Assembly (NCBI RefSeq): GCF_021631985.1
Contig: NZ_CP070225.1
Span: 10,690,066-10,754,065 of the forward strand
Length of the DNA stretch: 64,000 nucleotides
Source of the DNA: Sandaracinus amylolyticus
GTDB taxonomy: Bacteria > Myxococcota_A > Polyangia > Polyangiales > Sandaracinaceae
Reading direction: 5' to 3'
The notes beneath the pieces were generated by a model that saw only the letters and a program-made list of their open reading frames with translations, was not told the origin of the DNA and made no database searches. Made by a program: the position numbers and the translations under genes. Position 1 is the first letter of the stretch. The number at the start of each line of letters is the position of its first letter. Of this stretch, positions 8,410 to 17,227 are shown one piece after another.

Positions 8410-9271
8410 GCCCGCGCACCGCGACGCTCGCCGCGACCATCCCGAACGTGCCGGTCACGAACGACGCCGAGCCGTCGATGCGCGCGCGCTTCTCGCACGT
8501 GTACATCCCGTTGTCCTTGTTGGGACAGACGCACACGAAGCCCTGGCCCTCGTCGTACGAGACCGGCGCGGGCGCGATCGGCGTCTCCTCGCTGTACACC
8601 GCGGTCACGCCGATCGGCCTTCCGCGCTTCACCTCGATGCCGTGCTTCACGCGCATGAGGCGGCGCACGTCGCGCGCGAGCGGGCACACCTCGGTGTCGG
8701 CGAGATCGGCGGTGCGCACCCGGGTGGGATCGATGCGCGCCGCGGCGCCCATCGACGACACGATCGGGATGCCGCGCGTCACGCAGGTCGCGAGCAGGTG
8801 CACCTTCGCGGCGATGCTGTCGATCGCGTCGATCACGTAGTCGATGCGCCCCGAGAGCAGCTCGTCCGCGTCCTCTTCGCGATAGAAGCGGCGCACCGGC
8901 TCGATCGTCGCGCTCGGGCTCACGAGCCGCAGGCGCTCGGCCATGATCTCCACCTTCGGCTTGCCGATGTTGCCGCGCATCGCGTGGAGCTGACGGTTCG
9001 TGTTGGTCACGCACACGTCGTCGAAGTCGATCAGCGTGACGTGCCCGACGCCGCTGCGCGCGAGCGACTCGGCGGCGAACGATCCGACGCCGCCCATGCC
9101 GAAGACGAGGACGCGCGCGCCCGTCAAACGATGGAGCCCCGGCTCGCTGAAGAGGCGCGCCGCGCGATCGAAGCGGCGATGCGTCTTGTAGGTCGACTCG
9201 GGCGCCTCTTCGGTGCGCAGGTCGGTGGAGGGCAGCGAGTCGTTCGAGGCGGAGACCAACGGCAACGGCAT
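8399..9271 (-). CDS. tcdA: tRNA threonylcarbamoyladenosine dehydratase (E1-like ThiF family)
   Basis: The 290-residue product contains the E1-like nucleotide-binding core: VLVFGMGGVGSFAAESLARS (~residues 52-71), LIDFDDVCVTNTNRQ (~77-91) and the adenylate site region DAIDSIAAKVHL. The family uses ATP to cyclise t6A37 in tRNAs to ct6A, stabilising decoding of ANN codons. The C-terminal Cys cluster (FVCVCPNKDNGMYTCEKR) is also typical. Length is slightly above E. coli TcdA (268) because of ~30 extra N-terminal residues. The gene is monocistronic and convergent with the lipoprotein gene, sharing 11 bp. Confidence 0.85.
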   Translation of the reverse strand: MPLPLVSASNDSLPSTDLRTEEAPESTYKTHRRFDRAARLFSEPGLHRLTGARVLVFGMGGVGSFAAESLARSGVGHVTLIDFDDVCVTNTNRQLHAMRGNIGKPKVEIMAERLRLVSPSATIEPVRRFYREEDADELLSGRIDYVIDAIDSIAAKVHLLATCVTRGIPIVSSMGAAARIDPTRVRTADLADTEVCPLARDVRRLMRVKHGIEVKRGRPIGVTAVYSEETPIAPAPVSYDEGQGFVCVCPNKDNGMYTCEKRARIDGSASFVTGTFGMVAASVAVRGLIG

Positions 9272-9385
9272 GAGGGCGCCCAGAATAGCAGTGGTGCGCC
9301 GAGAGGCTCCCGCGGCCCGTACGTGCGTGCAGGTGTGACCGTCGGGGGAGCACCGCGGGCATGGAAGCTGCTCAATCGATGCTCC

Positions 9386-9523
9386 ATGCAGTCGCGCCAG
9401 CACGTTCCGCAGGTCACCGCCGCCACCGCTCCGGTCGCCCCGCTGCCCGCGCCGGGCCTGGTTTTCGTGGCGATCTCGATGGTCCTGGGCCTCGTCTACG
9501 CGCTCGTGGGGCTCGCGAGCTGA
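9386..9523 (+). CDS. Possible 45-residue single-helix membrane peptide
   Basis: A short frame starts at ATG 9386 (MQSRQHVPQV) and has a Pro/Ala linker followed by one clear membrane helix (LVFVAISMVLGLVYALVGLA) before TGA at 9521-9523. The sharp hydrophobic segment with Phe/Ile/Met/Tyr is unlike the Arg-rich translation produced by non-coding frames here, which is the main support. No good ribosome site is visible. Function unknown. Confidence 0.4.
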   Translation: MQSRQHVPQVTAATAPVAPLPAPGLVFVAISMVLGLVYALVGLAS

Positions 9524-9570
9524 GGCGTGCGCGGCGCACGCGATGCGCCGCGCGCACGTTCTGCGCTCCG

Positions 9571-9747
9571 CTGCCGGAGGGGTCTTGGAAGACCCCTCCC
9601 CCCGACCGGCGGAGCCGGATCGGGGCCCCCCACCCCAAACGCTGGGCTGCCGGAGGGGTCTTGGAAGACCCCTCCCCCCGACCGGCGGAGCCGGATCGGG
9701 GCCCCCCACCCCAAACGCTGCGCGCGGGGCCCCAGCCCCGCTTGCTC
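9571..9747. repeat. Left arm of inverted repeat flanking tatD, with a 76-bp tandem duplication
   Basis: Two copies of one unit, beginning at 9576 and 9652 (spacing 76 bp), are identical over a 69-bp core. The second copy continues through a GC-rich tail to 9747. Each unit holds a near-perfect hairpin: GGAGGGGTCTT then GG then AAGACCCCTCC. A second hairpin follows around CCGGCGGAGCCGG, and a third, GCGGGGCCCCAGCCCCGC, lies in the tail. The right end is 9 bp from the tatD stop codon. The matching inverted arm lies at 10549-10645 with 94 of 96 bases identical. Confidence 0.9.
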
Positions 9748-9756
9748 GTCGTCGTG

Positions 9757-10521
9757 TCACGCACGGCGGAAGAGGCGGATTGCGTTGGCCCACGTGGCGA
9801 CGCGCAACTCCTGCGCGCCCACCTCTCGCTCGGCGGCGACGGCGCGCACGACCTCGTCCACGTCCGAGGGCTCACCGCGCGTCGCGCCCTCGAGGTGGCC
9901 GTCGGGCGCGTCGGTCTCGACCAGGAGCCGCTCGATGGGCACGACGCGCGCGCTCTCCTTCACGCGCCGCGCGCGCGCCCACGTCACGACGGGCCCGATG
10001 CCGATCGAGAAGCCCAGCGCGACCCACCGCGCGACGAGCTCGGCGGGCCCGCTCCACGCGTGCACCACGCCGCCCGCGCGCAGCGGCCCATGTCGCTCCA
10101 TGCGCTCGAGCGCGAGCCCGTGCGCGCCCACCACGTGCAGCACGATCGGCTTCTCGAGCGCGCGCGCGATCTCGACGTGCGCGTCGACGATCTCGCTCTG
10201 ACGCGCGAGATCGATCGCGACGCGGCGATCGAAGCCGCACTCGCCGATCGCGACCGCGCCGAGCGCCTTCGCGCGCGCCTCCATCGTCGCGAGCGCGTCG
10301 TCGACCGCGCACGACGCGAGCACGTAGGGGTGGACGCCGATCGCGATCCGCACCGCGCTCCAGCGCGCGCGAAGCGCGGCGAGCGCGTCCCATCGATCCG
10401 GCGACACCGCGGGGACCAGCACGCCGTCGACGCCGCGCTCGATCGCCCGCGCGATCACGTCGTCGCGATCGGGCTCGAGCGCAGGAGCGTCGAGGTGGCA
10501 GTGCGAGTCGAAGAGCGCCAT
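9757..10521 (-). CDS. tatD: TatD-family metal-dependent hydrolase (DNase)
   Basis: The 254-residue TIM-barrel protein begins MALFDSHCHLDAPALEPDRD; HCHLD supplies the first metal-binding pair. Downstream ligands are visible as IGECGFDRR (Glu), LHVVGAH (His), VVHAWSG (His) and LVETDAPDG (Asp). TatD proteins are cytoplasmic Mg-dependent 3'-5' exonucleases or related hydrolases, linked to DNA repair and degradation. The length is normal (about 260). The gene is tightly enclosed by inverted repeats, 27 bp from its start and 9 bp from its stop, which is the notable point. It lies downstream of adenosine deaminase on the same strand but with the repeat between them. Confidence 0.88.
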   Translation of the reverse strand: MALFDSHCHLDAPALEPDRDDVIARAIERGVDGVLVPAVSPDRWDALAALRARWSAVRIAIGVHPYVLASCAVDDALATMEARAKALGAVAIGECGFDRRVAIDLARQSEIVDAHVEIARALEKPIVLHVVGAHGLALERMERHGPLRAGGVVHAWSGPAELVARWVALGFSIGIGPVVTWARARRVKESARVVPIERLLVETDAPDGHLEGATRGEPSDVDEVVRAVAAEREVGAQELRVATWANAIRLFRRA

Positions 10522-10548
10522 CGACGATCCGGAGACGCACCCGAACGA

Positions 10549-10645
10549 GAGCAAGCGGGGCTGGGGCCCCGCGCGCAGCGTTTGGGGCGGGGGGACCCGA
10601 TCCGGCTCCGCCGGTCGGGGGGAGGGGTCTTCCAAGACCCCTCCC
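10549..10645. repeat. Right arm of inverted repeat flanking tatD
   Basis: This 97-bp block is the reverse complement of 9652-9747 with only two mismatches. It contains the same three hairpins, including the 11-bp-arm hairpin centred near 10632. It begins 27 bp before the tatD start and ends 5 bp before the stop codon of the adenosine deaminase gene, so it occupies nearly the whole space between the two genes. In the direction of adenosine deaminase transcription the first hairpin follows the stop codon directly, so it could act in termination or mRNA stability, although no U-tract follows. Confidence 0.9.
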
Positions 10646-10650
10646 GAAGC

Positions 10651-11772
10651 TCAAGCGACGTCGTGCGTCGCCGGCTGGGCCACCTCGGGGACGATGGTCG
10701 CGGACAGCCCCGGCTCCGAGGCGAGGACCGCGGCCTCGTCGTCGGGGAACGCCGAGAGCTCGCGCGCGATGCGGCGCAGGAACGACTGCTTCTGGTGGAA
10801 CGGGAGGAACGCCGCCTTGAAGCCGTTGAGGATCATCCGCTTGATCTCGGGGAGCGTCATGCCGAGCTGGGTGTGGCAGAGCCAGAGCTCCTTCGAGACC
10901 GTGGTGTCGGTGATCAGCCGGTTGTCGGTGTTCACCGTCACGCGCAGGCCGAGGTCGTAGTAGAGCTTGATCGGGTGCGTCGCGAGGTCGCGCACCGCGC
11001 CGGTCTGCACGTTCGAGCTGGGGCAGCACTCGAGCGCGATCCGGTGATCGTTCACGTAGTGCAGCAGGTCGCCGTCCTCGCGCAGGCGGCATCCGTGGCC
11101 GATGCGGTGCGCGCCGCAGACGTGGATCGCCTGGTGGATCGACTCGGGCCCGTACGCCTCGCCCGCGTGGATCGTGACGTTGATGTTGTTGTCGCGGACG
11201 AGCTGGAAGCTCTCGCGATGATGCTTCGCGGGGTTGTCGTACTCGGCGCCCGCGAGATCGAACGCGACGACGCCGCGGTTCTTGTACGCGACGGCGAGCT
11301 GCGCCATCTCGAGCGAGCTCTGCGGCGAGATGTTGCGGATGCCGCAGATGATGACGTTCGACTCGATGCCGTACTTCTCCTTCGCCTGCCACAGGCCCTC
11401 GAGGACGGCCTCGACGACGGTGGTGAGGCGAAGGCCCTTGCGCGTGTGGAGCATGGGCGCGTAGCGCACCTCCATGTACCGCACGTTCTCCTTCGCGCAG
11501 TCCTCGCCGAGCTCGAAGGCGACGCGGGTGAGCGCCTCTTCGGTCTGCAGGACCTTGAGGGTGACGTCGAAGGCCTTGAGGTACTCGACGAGCGAACCGG
11601 TGTTCTCGCCGAGGTGCATCGCCTTCGCGAGCTCGGCAGGGGTACGTCCCGGGAGCTGGATTCCGTCCTGCTCCGCGAGCTCCAGGATCGTCTCCAGACG
11701 CAGCGACCCGTCGAGGTGGACGTGCAGGTCGGTCTTGGGGAGACGCTCGAAGAACGAGAGAGGGAGTGCCAT
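10651..11772 (-). CDS. add: Adenosine deaminase
   Basis: The 373-residue product hydrolyses adenosine to inosine and ammonia in purine salvage. Diagnostic motifs are present: PKTDLHVHLDGSL (~residues 12-24, zinc His pair), TIHAGEAYGPESI (zinc His and catalytic Glu region), GAHRIGHGCRL (catalytic His) and RVTVNTDNRLITDT, where the usual TDDP is TDNR. Apart from that the sequence is canonical, and the length is slightly above the family's ~335-350 because of a C-terminal tail. I chose the ATG at 11772; an in-frame ATG at 11790 would add six residues. The downstream end abuts the tatD-flanking repeat. Confidence 0.9.
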   Translation of the reverse strand: MALPLSFFERLPKTDLHVHLDGSLRLETILELAEQDGIQLPGRTPAELAKAMHLGENTGSLVEYLKAFDVTLKVLQTEEALTRVAFELGEDCAKENVRYMEVRYAPMLHTRKGLRLTTVVEAVLEGLWQAKEKYGIESNVIICGIRNISPQSSLEMAQLAVAYKNRGVVAFDLAGAEYDNPAKHHRESFQLVRDNNINVTIHAGEAYGPESIHQAIHVCGAHRIGHGCRLREDGDLLHYVNDHRIALECCPSSNVQTGAVRDLATHPIKLYYDLGLRVTVNTDNRLITDTTVSKELWLCHTQLGMTLPEIKRMILNGFKAAFLPFHQKQSFLRRIARELSAFPDDEAAVLASEPGLSATIVPEVAQPATHDVA

Positions 11773-11844
11773 AAGGGCGTGTAGCACCACGCCCCCTGGC
11801 GATCAACCGTAGTACCGGGTCTCCACTCGGTCGCGGTCCGGGGC

Positions 11845-12729
11845 TCAGCGCCGGAGCTTGGCGAGCACGTCGGCGAGCCGATCTCGCGGCAGGCTCACCC
11901 GCGTGGGCATGCCGCCCTCGAGGCCGAGCAGCGCGAGCAGGTCGACGCCGCTGTCGAAGCGCGCGGCGGCCGTGACCGTCGTCTCGTCGTGCACGACCGA
12001 GATGAGCGCGCGCTCCTGGCCGAGCAGCAGCAGCAGCGTCTTGTCGTAGTAGGTCTTCGCGTCGCGCGCGTCGACGACCGCGACGTCGCGCTCGATCTCG
12101 TAGGCCTTCGCGAGACGGCGCGCCTCGTCCTCGAGCGCGCGGAGCTCGTCGGCGGCTGCGCGGATCGGCTCGAAGAGCTCGCGGTCGGTCGCGCCGGTCG
12201 CGAGGAAGCGCACCACGAGGCCCTTCATCGCGTCGTCGCGCGGGCGCGCACGCAGCGCACGATCGATCAGGAGCGCGCGCTCGCTCGGCGTGCCGATGCG
12301 GGTGTCGATCGCGCGCGCGTCGTCGTCGGCGCCCTCGTAGGGCTCGACGCCTCCGCGGATCCACTTCGCCGCCGAGCAGAGCCCGTCGAAGTCGATGTGG
12401 CAGCAGATCGTGTCGATCGGCCCCGCCTGTGCGACGCGCTCGGGCGTGACCATCTCCGGGCAAGCACCGTGCTGCGCCTTCGTCGCGAGCACGAAGCGCG
12501 GATCGCTGCGGAACTGCTCGTGCAGCACGTGATCGTGGTGATCGATCCACATCGCGAGCCGCGGGCCGAGGCCGTCGATCAGCTTCTTCGTGACCTTCTG
12601 GAAGCTCGCGCCCGAGCCCTCGGCGGCGAACGCGATGTCGAGCACCACGACGCGCCCCGCCAGCTCGCTCGCGCGCGGCAGCTTGCGAGGGGTGCCGAAC
12701 GCGAGGTGGGGGAACTTCGTGGTCGTCAT
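11845..12729 (-). CDS. DHH-type phosphoesterase-like protein with permuted motif order
   Basis: The 294-residue cytoplasmic product carries three acidic motifs reminiscent of DHH phosphoesterases: VVVLDIAFA (~residues 27-35), MWIDHHDH (~60-67, the DHH motif) and CCHIDFDGLCSAAKWI (~105-120), which resembles the family's first metal-binding motif (H.D.DG..SA). In known DHH proteins that motif comes first, so the order here looks circularly permuted. A helical middle region and a small C-terminal domain (LLGLEGGMPTRVSLP) like a weak DHHA1 end follow. Likely activity would be Mn-dependent cleavage of a phosphodiester, but this is inference. It is divergent from the hybrid kinase gene. Confidence 0.6.
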   Translation of the reverse strand: MTTTKFPHLAFGTPRKLPRASELAGRVVVLDIAFAAEGSGASFQKVTKKLIDGLGPRLAMWIDHHDHVLHEQFRSDPRFVLATKAQHGACPEMVTPERVAQAGPIDTICCHIDFDGLCSAAKWIRGGVEPYEGADDDARAIDTRIGTPSERALLIDRALRARPRDDAMKGLVVRFLATGATDRELFEPIRAAADELRALEDEARRLAKAYEIERDVAVVDARDAKTYYDKTLLLLLGQERALISVVHDETTVTAAARFDSGVDLLALLGLEGGMPTRVSLPRDRLADVLAKLRR

Positions 12730-12851
12730 GGTTCGGTGGTCCGAGCCGCGGAACATGGGGTGGGGGTGCACGTGGTGCAAGCAACGCCGCGGGCCACTCG
12801 GTCCCGGGCTTGCGTCACGCGGAGCGGGACGGAGATGCGCACACGGACGAG

Positions 12852-15611
12852 GTGCGATTGAGCGGAGGATCCAAGCGCGACATCCGGAACGTGCTCGACG
12901 CGCTGCTCGCGTTCGCGGGCGTGATCGAGCGCGACGGAACGCTCGTCGAGGTGAATCGCGCCGCGCTGGAGAGCGCCGGGAGGCGGCCCGAGGAGGTGAT
13001 CGGGCACAAGGCCTGGGAGGCCTACTGGTTCACCTACGACGATCGGGTGGTGCAGCGCGTGCGCGAGGGGACGGAGCGCGCGGCGCGCGGCGAGCACGTG
13101 CGCTTCGACGTCGACGTGCGGGTCGCGGGAGGCCGTCTCGTCTCGATCGACCTGCAGCTCGTCCCGGTGCGCGAGGATCACGGCGAGGTCGCGTACGTGG
13201 TGCTCTCGGCGGTCGACGTCACGGCGCGCAAGCAGAGCGAGGAGGCGCTGCGCCGCAGCGAAGCGGAGGCGAGGCGCCGCGCCGCGGAGCTCGAGGCCAC
13301 CTATCGCACCGCACCGATCGGGCTCTGCGTGATCGATCGCGAGATGCGGTGGGTGCGCATCAACGAGCGCCTCGCGGAGATGAACGGCCTGCCGGTGGCG
13401 GAGCACATCGGCCGGCGCGCCCGCGATCTGTTGCCTGCCGTCGCCGAGCAAGCGGAGCCCTTCGTGCGGCGCGTGCTCGAGACCGGCGAGCCGATCTTGC
13501 GGGTCGAGCTCGAGGGCGAGACGCCGGCGCAGCCCGGTGTGCAGCGGACCTGGGTCGAGAGCTTCTTCCCGCTGCGCGACGACGCGAGCGGCGAGGTGGT
13601 CGCGATCAACGTCGTCGTGTGGGAGACGACCGAGGCGAAGCGCGTGGAGCGCGCGCTGCGCGAGAGCGAGCAGCGACTGCGGCTCGCCGCGAGCGCGGCG
13701 GGCTTCGGCACCTTCGAGGTGCGCGAGGACAAGAGCAGCTGCTGGTCGCCCGAGCTCCGTCGCATCGTCGGTGTGCCTGAGGACTGCGACCGGATCACGA
13801 TCGACGTGATCGAGCGCTTGCTCCATCCCGACGATCGCGCCCGCGTGATGCAGGAGATCGCGCACGCCGTCGATCCCCGGGGCGACGGAGTGTTCGAGAG
13901 CGAGCACCGCTTCGTGCGTCCCGACGGGCACGTGGTCTGGGTGTTGGCGCGCGGGCGCTCGGAGTTCGCGGGGAAGGGTGACGCGCGGCGATTCGTGGGC
14001 GCGACGGGGGCCGTGATCGACGTGAGCGCGCGCAAGGAGCGCGAGGAGGAGCGGCTGCGCGAGGAGGCGCGGTGGCGGCTGACGATCGACGCATCGGGCG
14101 CGGCCGACTGGGAGTACTGGGCGACCACCGCGACGCTCCGGTGGTCGGAGCGCATGCTGGGCCTGTGGGGCGCGACGCCGGACACGACGATCGACGAGGC
14201 GCTGCAGCGGCTCCATCCCGACGACGTCGCGAAGTCGCGCGACGCGTTCCAGCGCAGCCTCGACCCGAGCGGCGACGGCGTGTACTTCGACGAGACGCGC
14301 GTGCTCGGGACCGACGGGCAGATGCACTGGCTCGAGTCGCGCGGTCGCACGACGTTCGAGGACACGCCGGAGGGACGACGGCCCGTCGTGCTGCGCGCGG
14401 TCACGCTCGACGTGTCGGAGCGCAAGCGTGCGGAAGAGGAGCGAGCACGCCTGCTCGAGAGCGAGCGGCGCGCGCGCGAGGACGCCGAGCGCGCGAGCCG
14501 GATGCGCGACGAATTCCTCGCGACGATCTCGCACGAGCTGCGCACGCCGCTGAACGCGATCCTCGGGTGGGCGCATCTGTTGCGGAGCGGTCCGGAGGAT
14601 CGCGCGCGCCTCGAGCGCGGGCTCGACGTGATCACGCGCAACGCGCAGCTGCAGGCGACGCTGATCGCCGATCTGCTCGACATGAGCCGCATCATCGCGG
14701 GCAAGCTCGTGCTCGACGTGCATCCGCTCGATCCGAGCGCGGTGGTCGCGGCGGCGCTCGAGTCGCTGCGCGTGGCCGCGGGCGCGAAGGACATCACGCT
14801 GCGCACGGTGCTCGACTCGCCGGTGCCGCGGGTGCGTGGCGACGCGGCGCGGCTGCAGCAGGTGATCTGGAACCTGCTCTCGAACGCGATCAAGTTCACG
14901 CCGCGCGGCGGGCGCGTGGAGGTGTCGATCTCGGCGCGCGACCGCGAGGTGGAGATCGCGGTCGCGGACAGCGGGCAGGGGATCGATCCCGAGTTCCTGC
15001 CGCACGTCTTCGAGCGCTTCCGTCAGGCCGATCAGACGACGACGCGACGCCACGGCGGGCTCGGGCTGGGGCTCGCGATCGTGCAGCAGATCGTGCAGAT
15101 GCACGGGGGCACCGTGCGCGCGGAGAGCGAGGGCGTCGGCCAGGGCGCGCGCTTCGCGATCGTGCTGCCCGCGGAGGCGCGCGAGGTCGTGGCGACGCCG
15201 GCGGCGGAGCGCGCGCGGCGAGGGCCCGATGCGCTGCGGCGGCTCGGCGGCGTGCGCGTGCTGGTGGTCGACGACGAGCCCGACGCGCGCGACGTGATCG
15301 CGCAGGTGCTCGAGCTCGCGGAGGCCGACGTGTCGACCGCGTCGTCGGCGGACGAAGCGCTCGAGGTGATGGAGCGCGCGCCCTTCGACGTGCTGCTGAG
15401 CGACATCGGGATGCCGCAGCGCGACGGGTACGCGCTGATCGAGGAGGTGCGCCGGCGCGGCATCGCGGTGCCGGCCGCGGCGCTCACGGCGTTCGCGCGC
15501 GATCAGGATCGCAAGCGCGCGCTGGCCGCCGGGTACCAGGTGCACATCCCGAAGCCGGTGGAGCCCGACGCGCTGATCGCCGCCGTCGCGTCGCTCGCGA
15601 CGGTAGGATGA
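12852..15611 (+). CDS. Four-PAS hybrid sensor histidine kinase with C-terminal receiver
   Basis: The 919-residue protein has no signal peptide or membrane helix, so it should sense a cytoplasmic signal. Order of domains: four PAS/PAC modules (~residues 10-125, 140-255, 260-385, 390-515), each closing with a V.A.VDVTARK-like end; a HisKA domain with the phosphorylated His561 in SHELRTPLN; an ATPase domain with NLLSNAIKF, DSGQGID and GLGLGLAI; and a receiver domain with VLVVDDEPDARD and phosphoacceptor Asp851 in LLSDIGMPQRDG. No separate regulator gene is adjacent. Start choice is uncertain: GTG 12852 is used, with TTG 12858 and a more distal TTG at 12810 as alternatives. Confidence 0.9.
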   Translation: MRLSGGSKRDIRNVLDALLAFAGVIERDGTLVEVNRAALESAGRRPEEVIGHKAWEAYWFTYDDRVVQRVREGTERAARGEHVRFDVDVRVAGGRLVSIDLQLVPVREDHGEVAYVVLSAVDVTARKQSEEALRRSEAEARRRAAELEATYRTAPIGLCVIDREMRWVRINERLAEMNGLPVAEHIGRRARDLLPAVAEQAEPFVRRVLETGEPILRVELEGETPAQPGVQRTWVESFFPLRDDASGEVVAINVVVWETTEAKRVERALRESEQRLRLAASAAGFGTFEVREDKSSCWSPELRRIVGVPEDCDRITIDVIERLLHPDDRARVMQEIAHAVDPRGDGVFESEHRFVRPDGHVVWVLARGRSEFAGKGDARRFVGATGAVIDVSARKEREEERLREEARWRLTIDASGAADWEYWATTATLRWSERMLGLWGATPDTTIDEALQRLHPDDVAKSRDAFQRSLDPSGDGVYFDETRVLGTDGQMHWLESRGRTTFEDTPEGRRPVVLRAVTLDVSERKRAEEERARLLESERRAREDAERASRMRDEFLATISHELRTPLNAILGWAHLLRSGPEDRARLERGLDVITRNAQLQATLIADLLDMSRIIAGKLVLDVHPLDPSAVVAAALESLRVAAGAKDITLRTVLDSPVPRVRGDAARLQQVIWNLLSNAIKFTPRGGRVEVSISARDREVEIAVADSGQGIDPEFLPHVFERFRQADQTTTRRHGGLGLGLAIVQQIVQMHGGTVRAESEGVGQGARFAIVLPAEAREVVATPAAERARRGPDALRRLGGVRVLVVDDEPDARDVIAQVLELAEADVSTASSADEALEVMERAPFDVLLSDIGMPQRDGYALIEEVRRRGIAVPAAALTAFARDQDRKRALAAGYQVHIPKPVEPDALIAAVASLATVG

Positions 15612-15615
15612 GCGC

Positions 15616-16077
15616 GTGACCGCAGAGCTCTCGGCGCCGCTGCGCGCGTTCTCGGACACGCTGCTCGCGATGCGTCCCGAGCTCGCGCGGCACGTCGCGG
15701 TGGTCGACTCGACGATCGAGATCGCGTCGCCCACCGGCGAGCACGCGCGGCGCATCGTGATCTGGGACGAGGAGGGCGAGCTCGGGCTGGCCTTCGGCTC
15801 GTGGCACACCCACGGCCGCGTCGCGCTGGCGTGCGAGCAGGGCGCGGCCGACGAGCTCGACGCGGTGATGCGCGTCGCGCTCGCGATCGTCGCCGGCGAG
15901 ATGGTCATCGCGCAGGAGATCGGCGGGCCCCACGACGGCAGCGAGCTCGTCTTCGATCTGCGCGCCCCGGAGGCGCTGCTCGACGAGCTCACGAGCAAGC
16001 TCTCGCCGGGACGCGTGCGCATCGCGAGCTGGAGCGGTGCAGACGATCGCGAGGTCTCGCTCGACGATCTCGGCTGA
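15616..16077 (+). CDS. Small acidic protein with a WHTHG motif
   Basis: A GTG at 15616, 4 bp after the kinase stop, opens a 153-residue acidic cytoplasmic protein (MTAELSAPLRAFSDTLL). A beta-rich centre contains LGLAFGSWHTHGRVAL followed by EQGAADELDAVMRVALAIVAGEMV, an arrangement I associate with small single-domain proteins of the immunity-protein type, though I cannot assign a family. It is followed 37 bp later by an HNH nuclease gene. Whether it belongs with the kinase (tight spacing) or with the nuclease is open. Confidence 0.6.
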   Translation: MTAELSAPLRAFSDTLLAMRPELARHVAVVDSTIEIASPTGEHARRIVIWDEEGELGLAFGSWHTHGRVALACEQGAADELDAVMRVALAIVAGEMVIAQEIGGPHDGSELVFDLRAPEALLDELTSKLSPGRVRIASWSGADDREVSLDDLG

Positions 16078-16114
16078 CTCGACGCGGCGCGCTCCGCGCT
16101 CCACGAATGCATCG

Positions 16115-16455
16115 ATGCGACGGGGACGAGGGCGCACCGTGCTCGCGATCGTGGCGACCGATCGCACGTTCGAGCGCAGCGAGGTGCGCGGCGATCGCGT
16201 GTGGGTCGGGCGCTGCATCCACTGCAACGCGCGCGTGGTGGTCGAGGAGAGCGGCGAGACGATCGCGACGATCGAGCACATCGAGCCGACGACGCACGGC
16301 GGGACCGACGAGGTGTCGAACCTCGCGCTCGCGTGCGCGCGCTGCAACCAGGCCAAGGGCGCGCGCCTCGACGTGCGGAGGCGCGACGATCCCACGCTCT
16401 GCGCGGTGATCGAGACGCTGAGGACGCGACGGCGCGAGCGCTGGCGCGACCCGCT

Positions 16456-16462
<7 letters not shown>
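16115..16462 (+). CDS. HNH endonuclease
   Basis: The 115-residue product is a compact HNH nuclease: CIHC zinc knuckle (~residues 31-34), then ATIEHIEPTTHGGTDEVSN (~48-66, catalytic His pair and Asn) and LACARCNQAKGAR (second CxxC). It would be a metal-dependent DNA nicking or cutting enzyme. The ATG at 16115 was chosen because upstream residues are low-complexity Arg/Ser from the overlapping frame. The last 7 bp overlap coaX on the other strand. There are no restriction, phage or toxin-delivery genes nearby, so its biological setting is unclear. Confidence 0.82.
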
Positions 16463-17220
<758 letters not shown>

Positions 17221-17227
17221 GCGCGCC

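Noticed and set aside
9571..9747. Translated repeat (VWGGGPRSGSAGRGEGSSK) as part of a protein upstream of or within tatD
   Set aside because: The same peptide appears in several frames purely from the DNA repeat; tatD has a canonical start after it.
12810..12851. TTG at 12810 as start of the hybrid kinase
   Set aside because: The added 14 residues are Arg/Asp/His-rich and no ribosome site precedes it. It remains possible.
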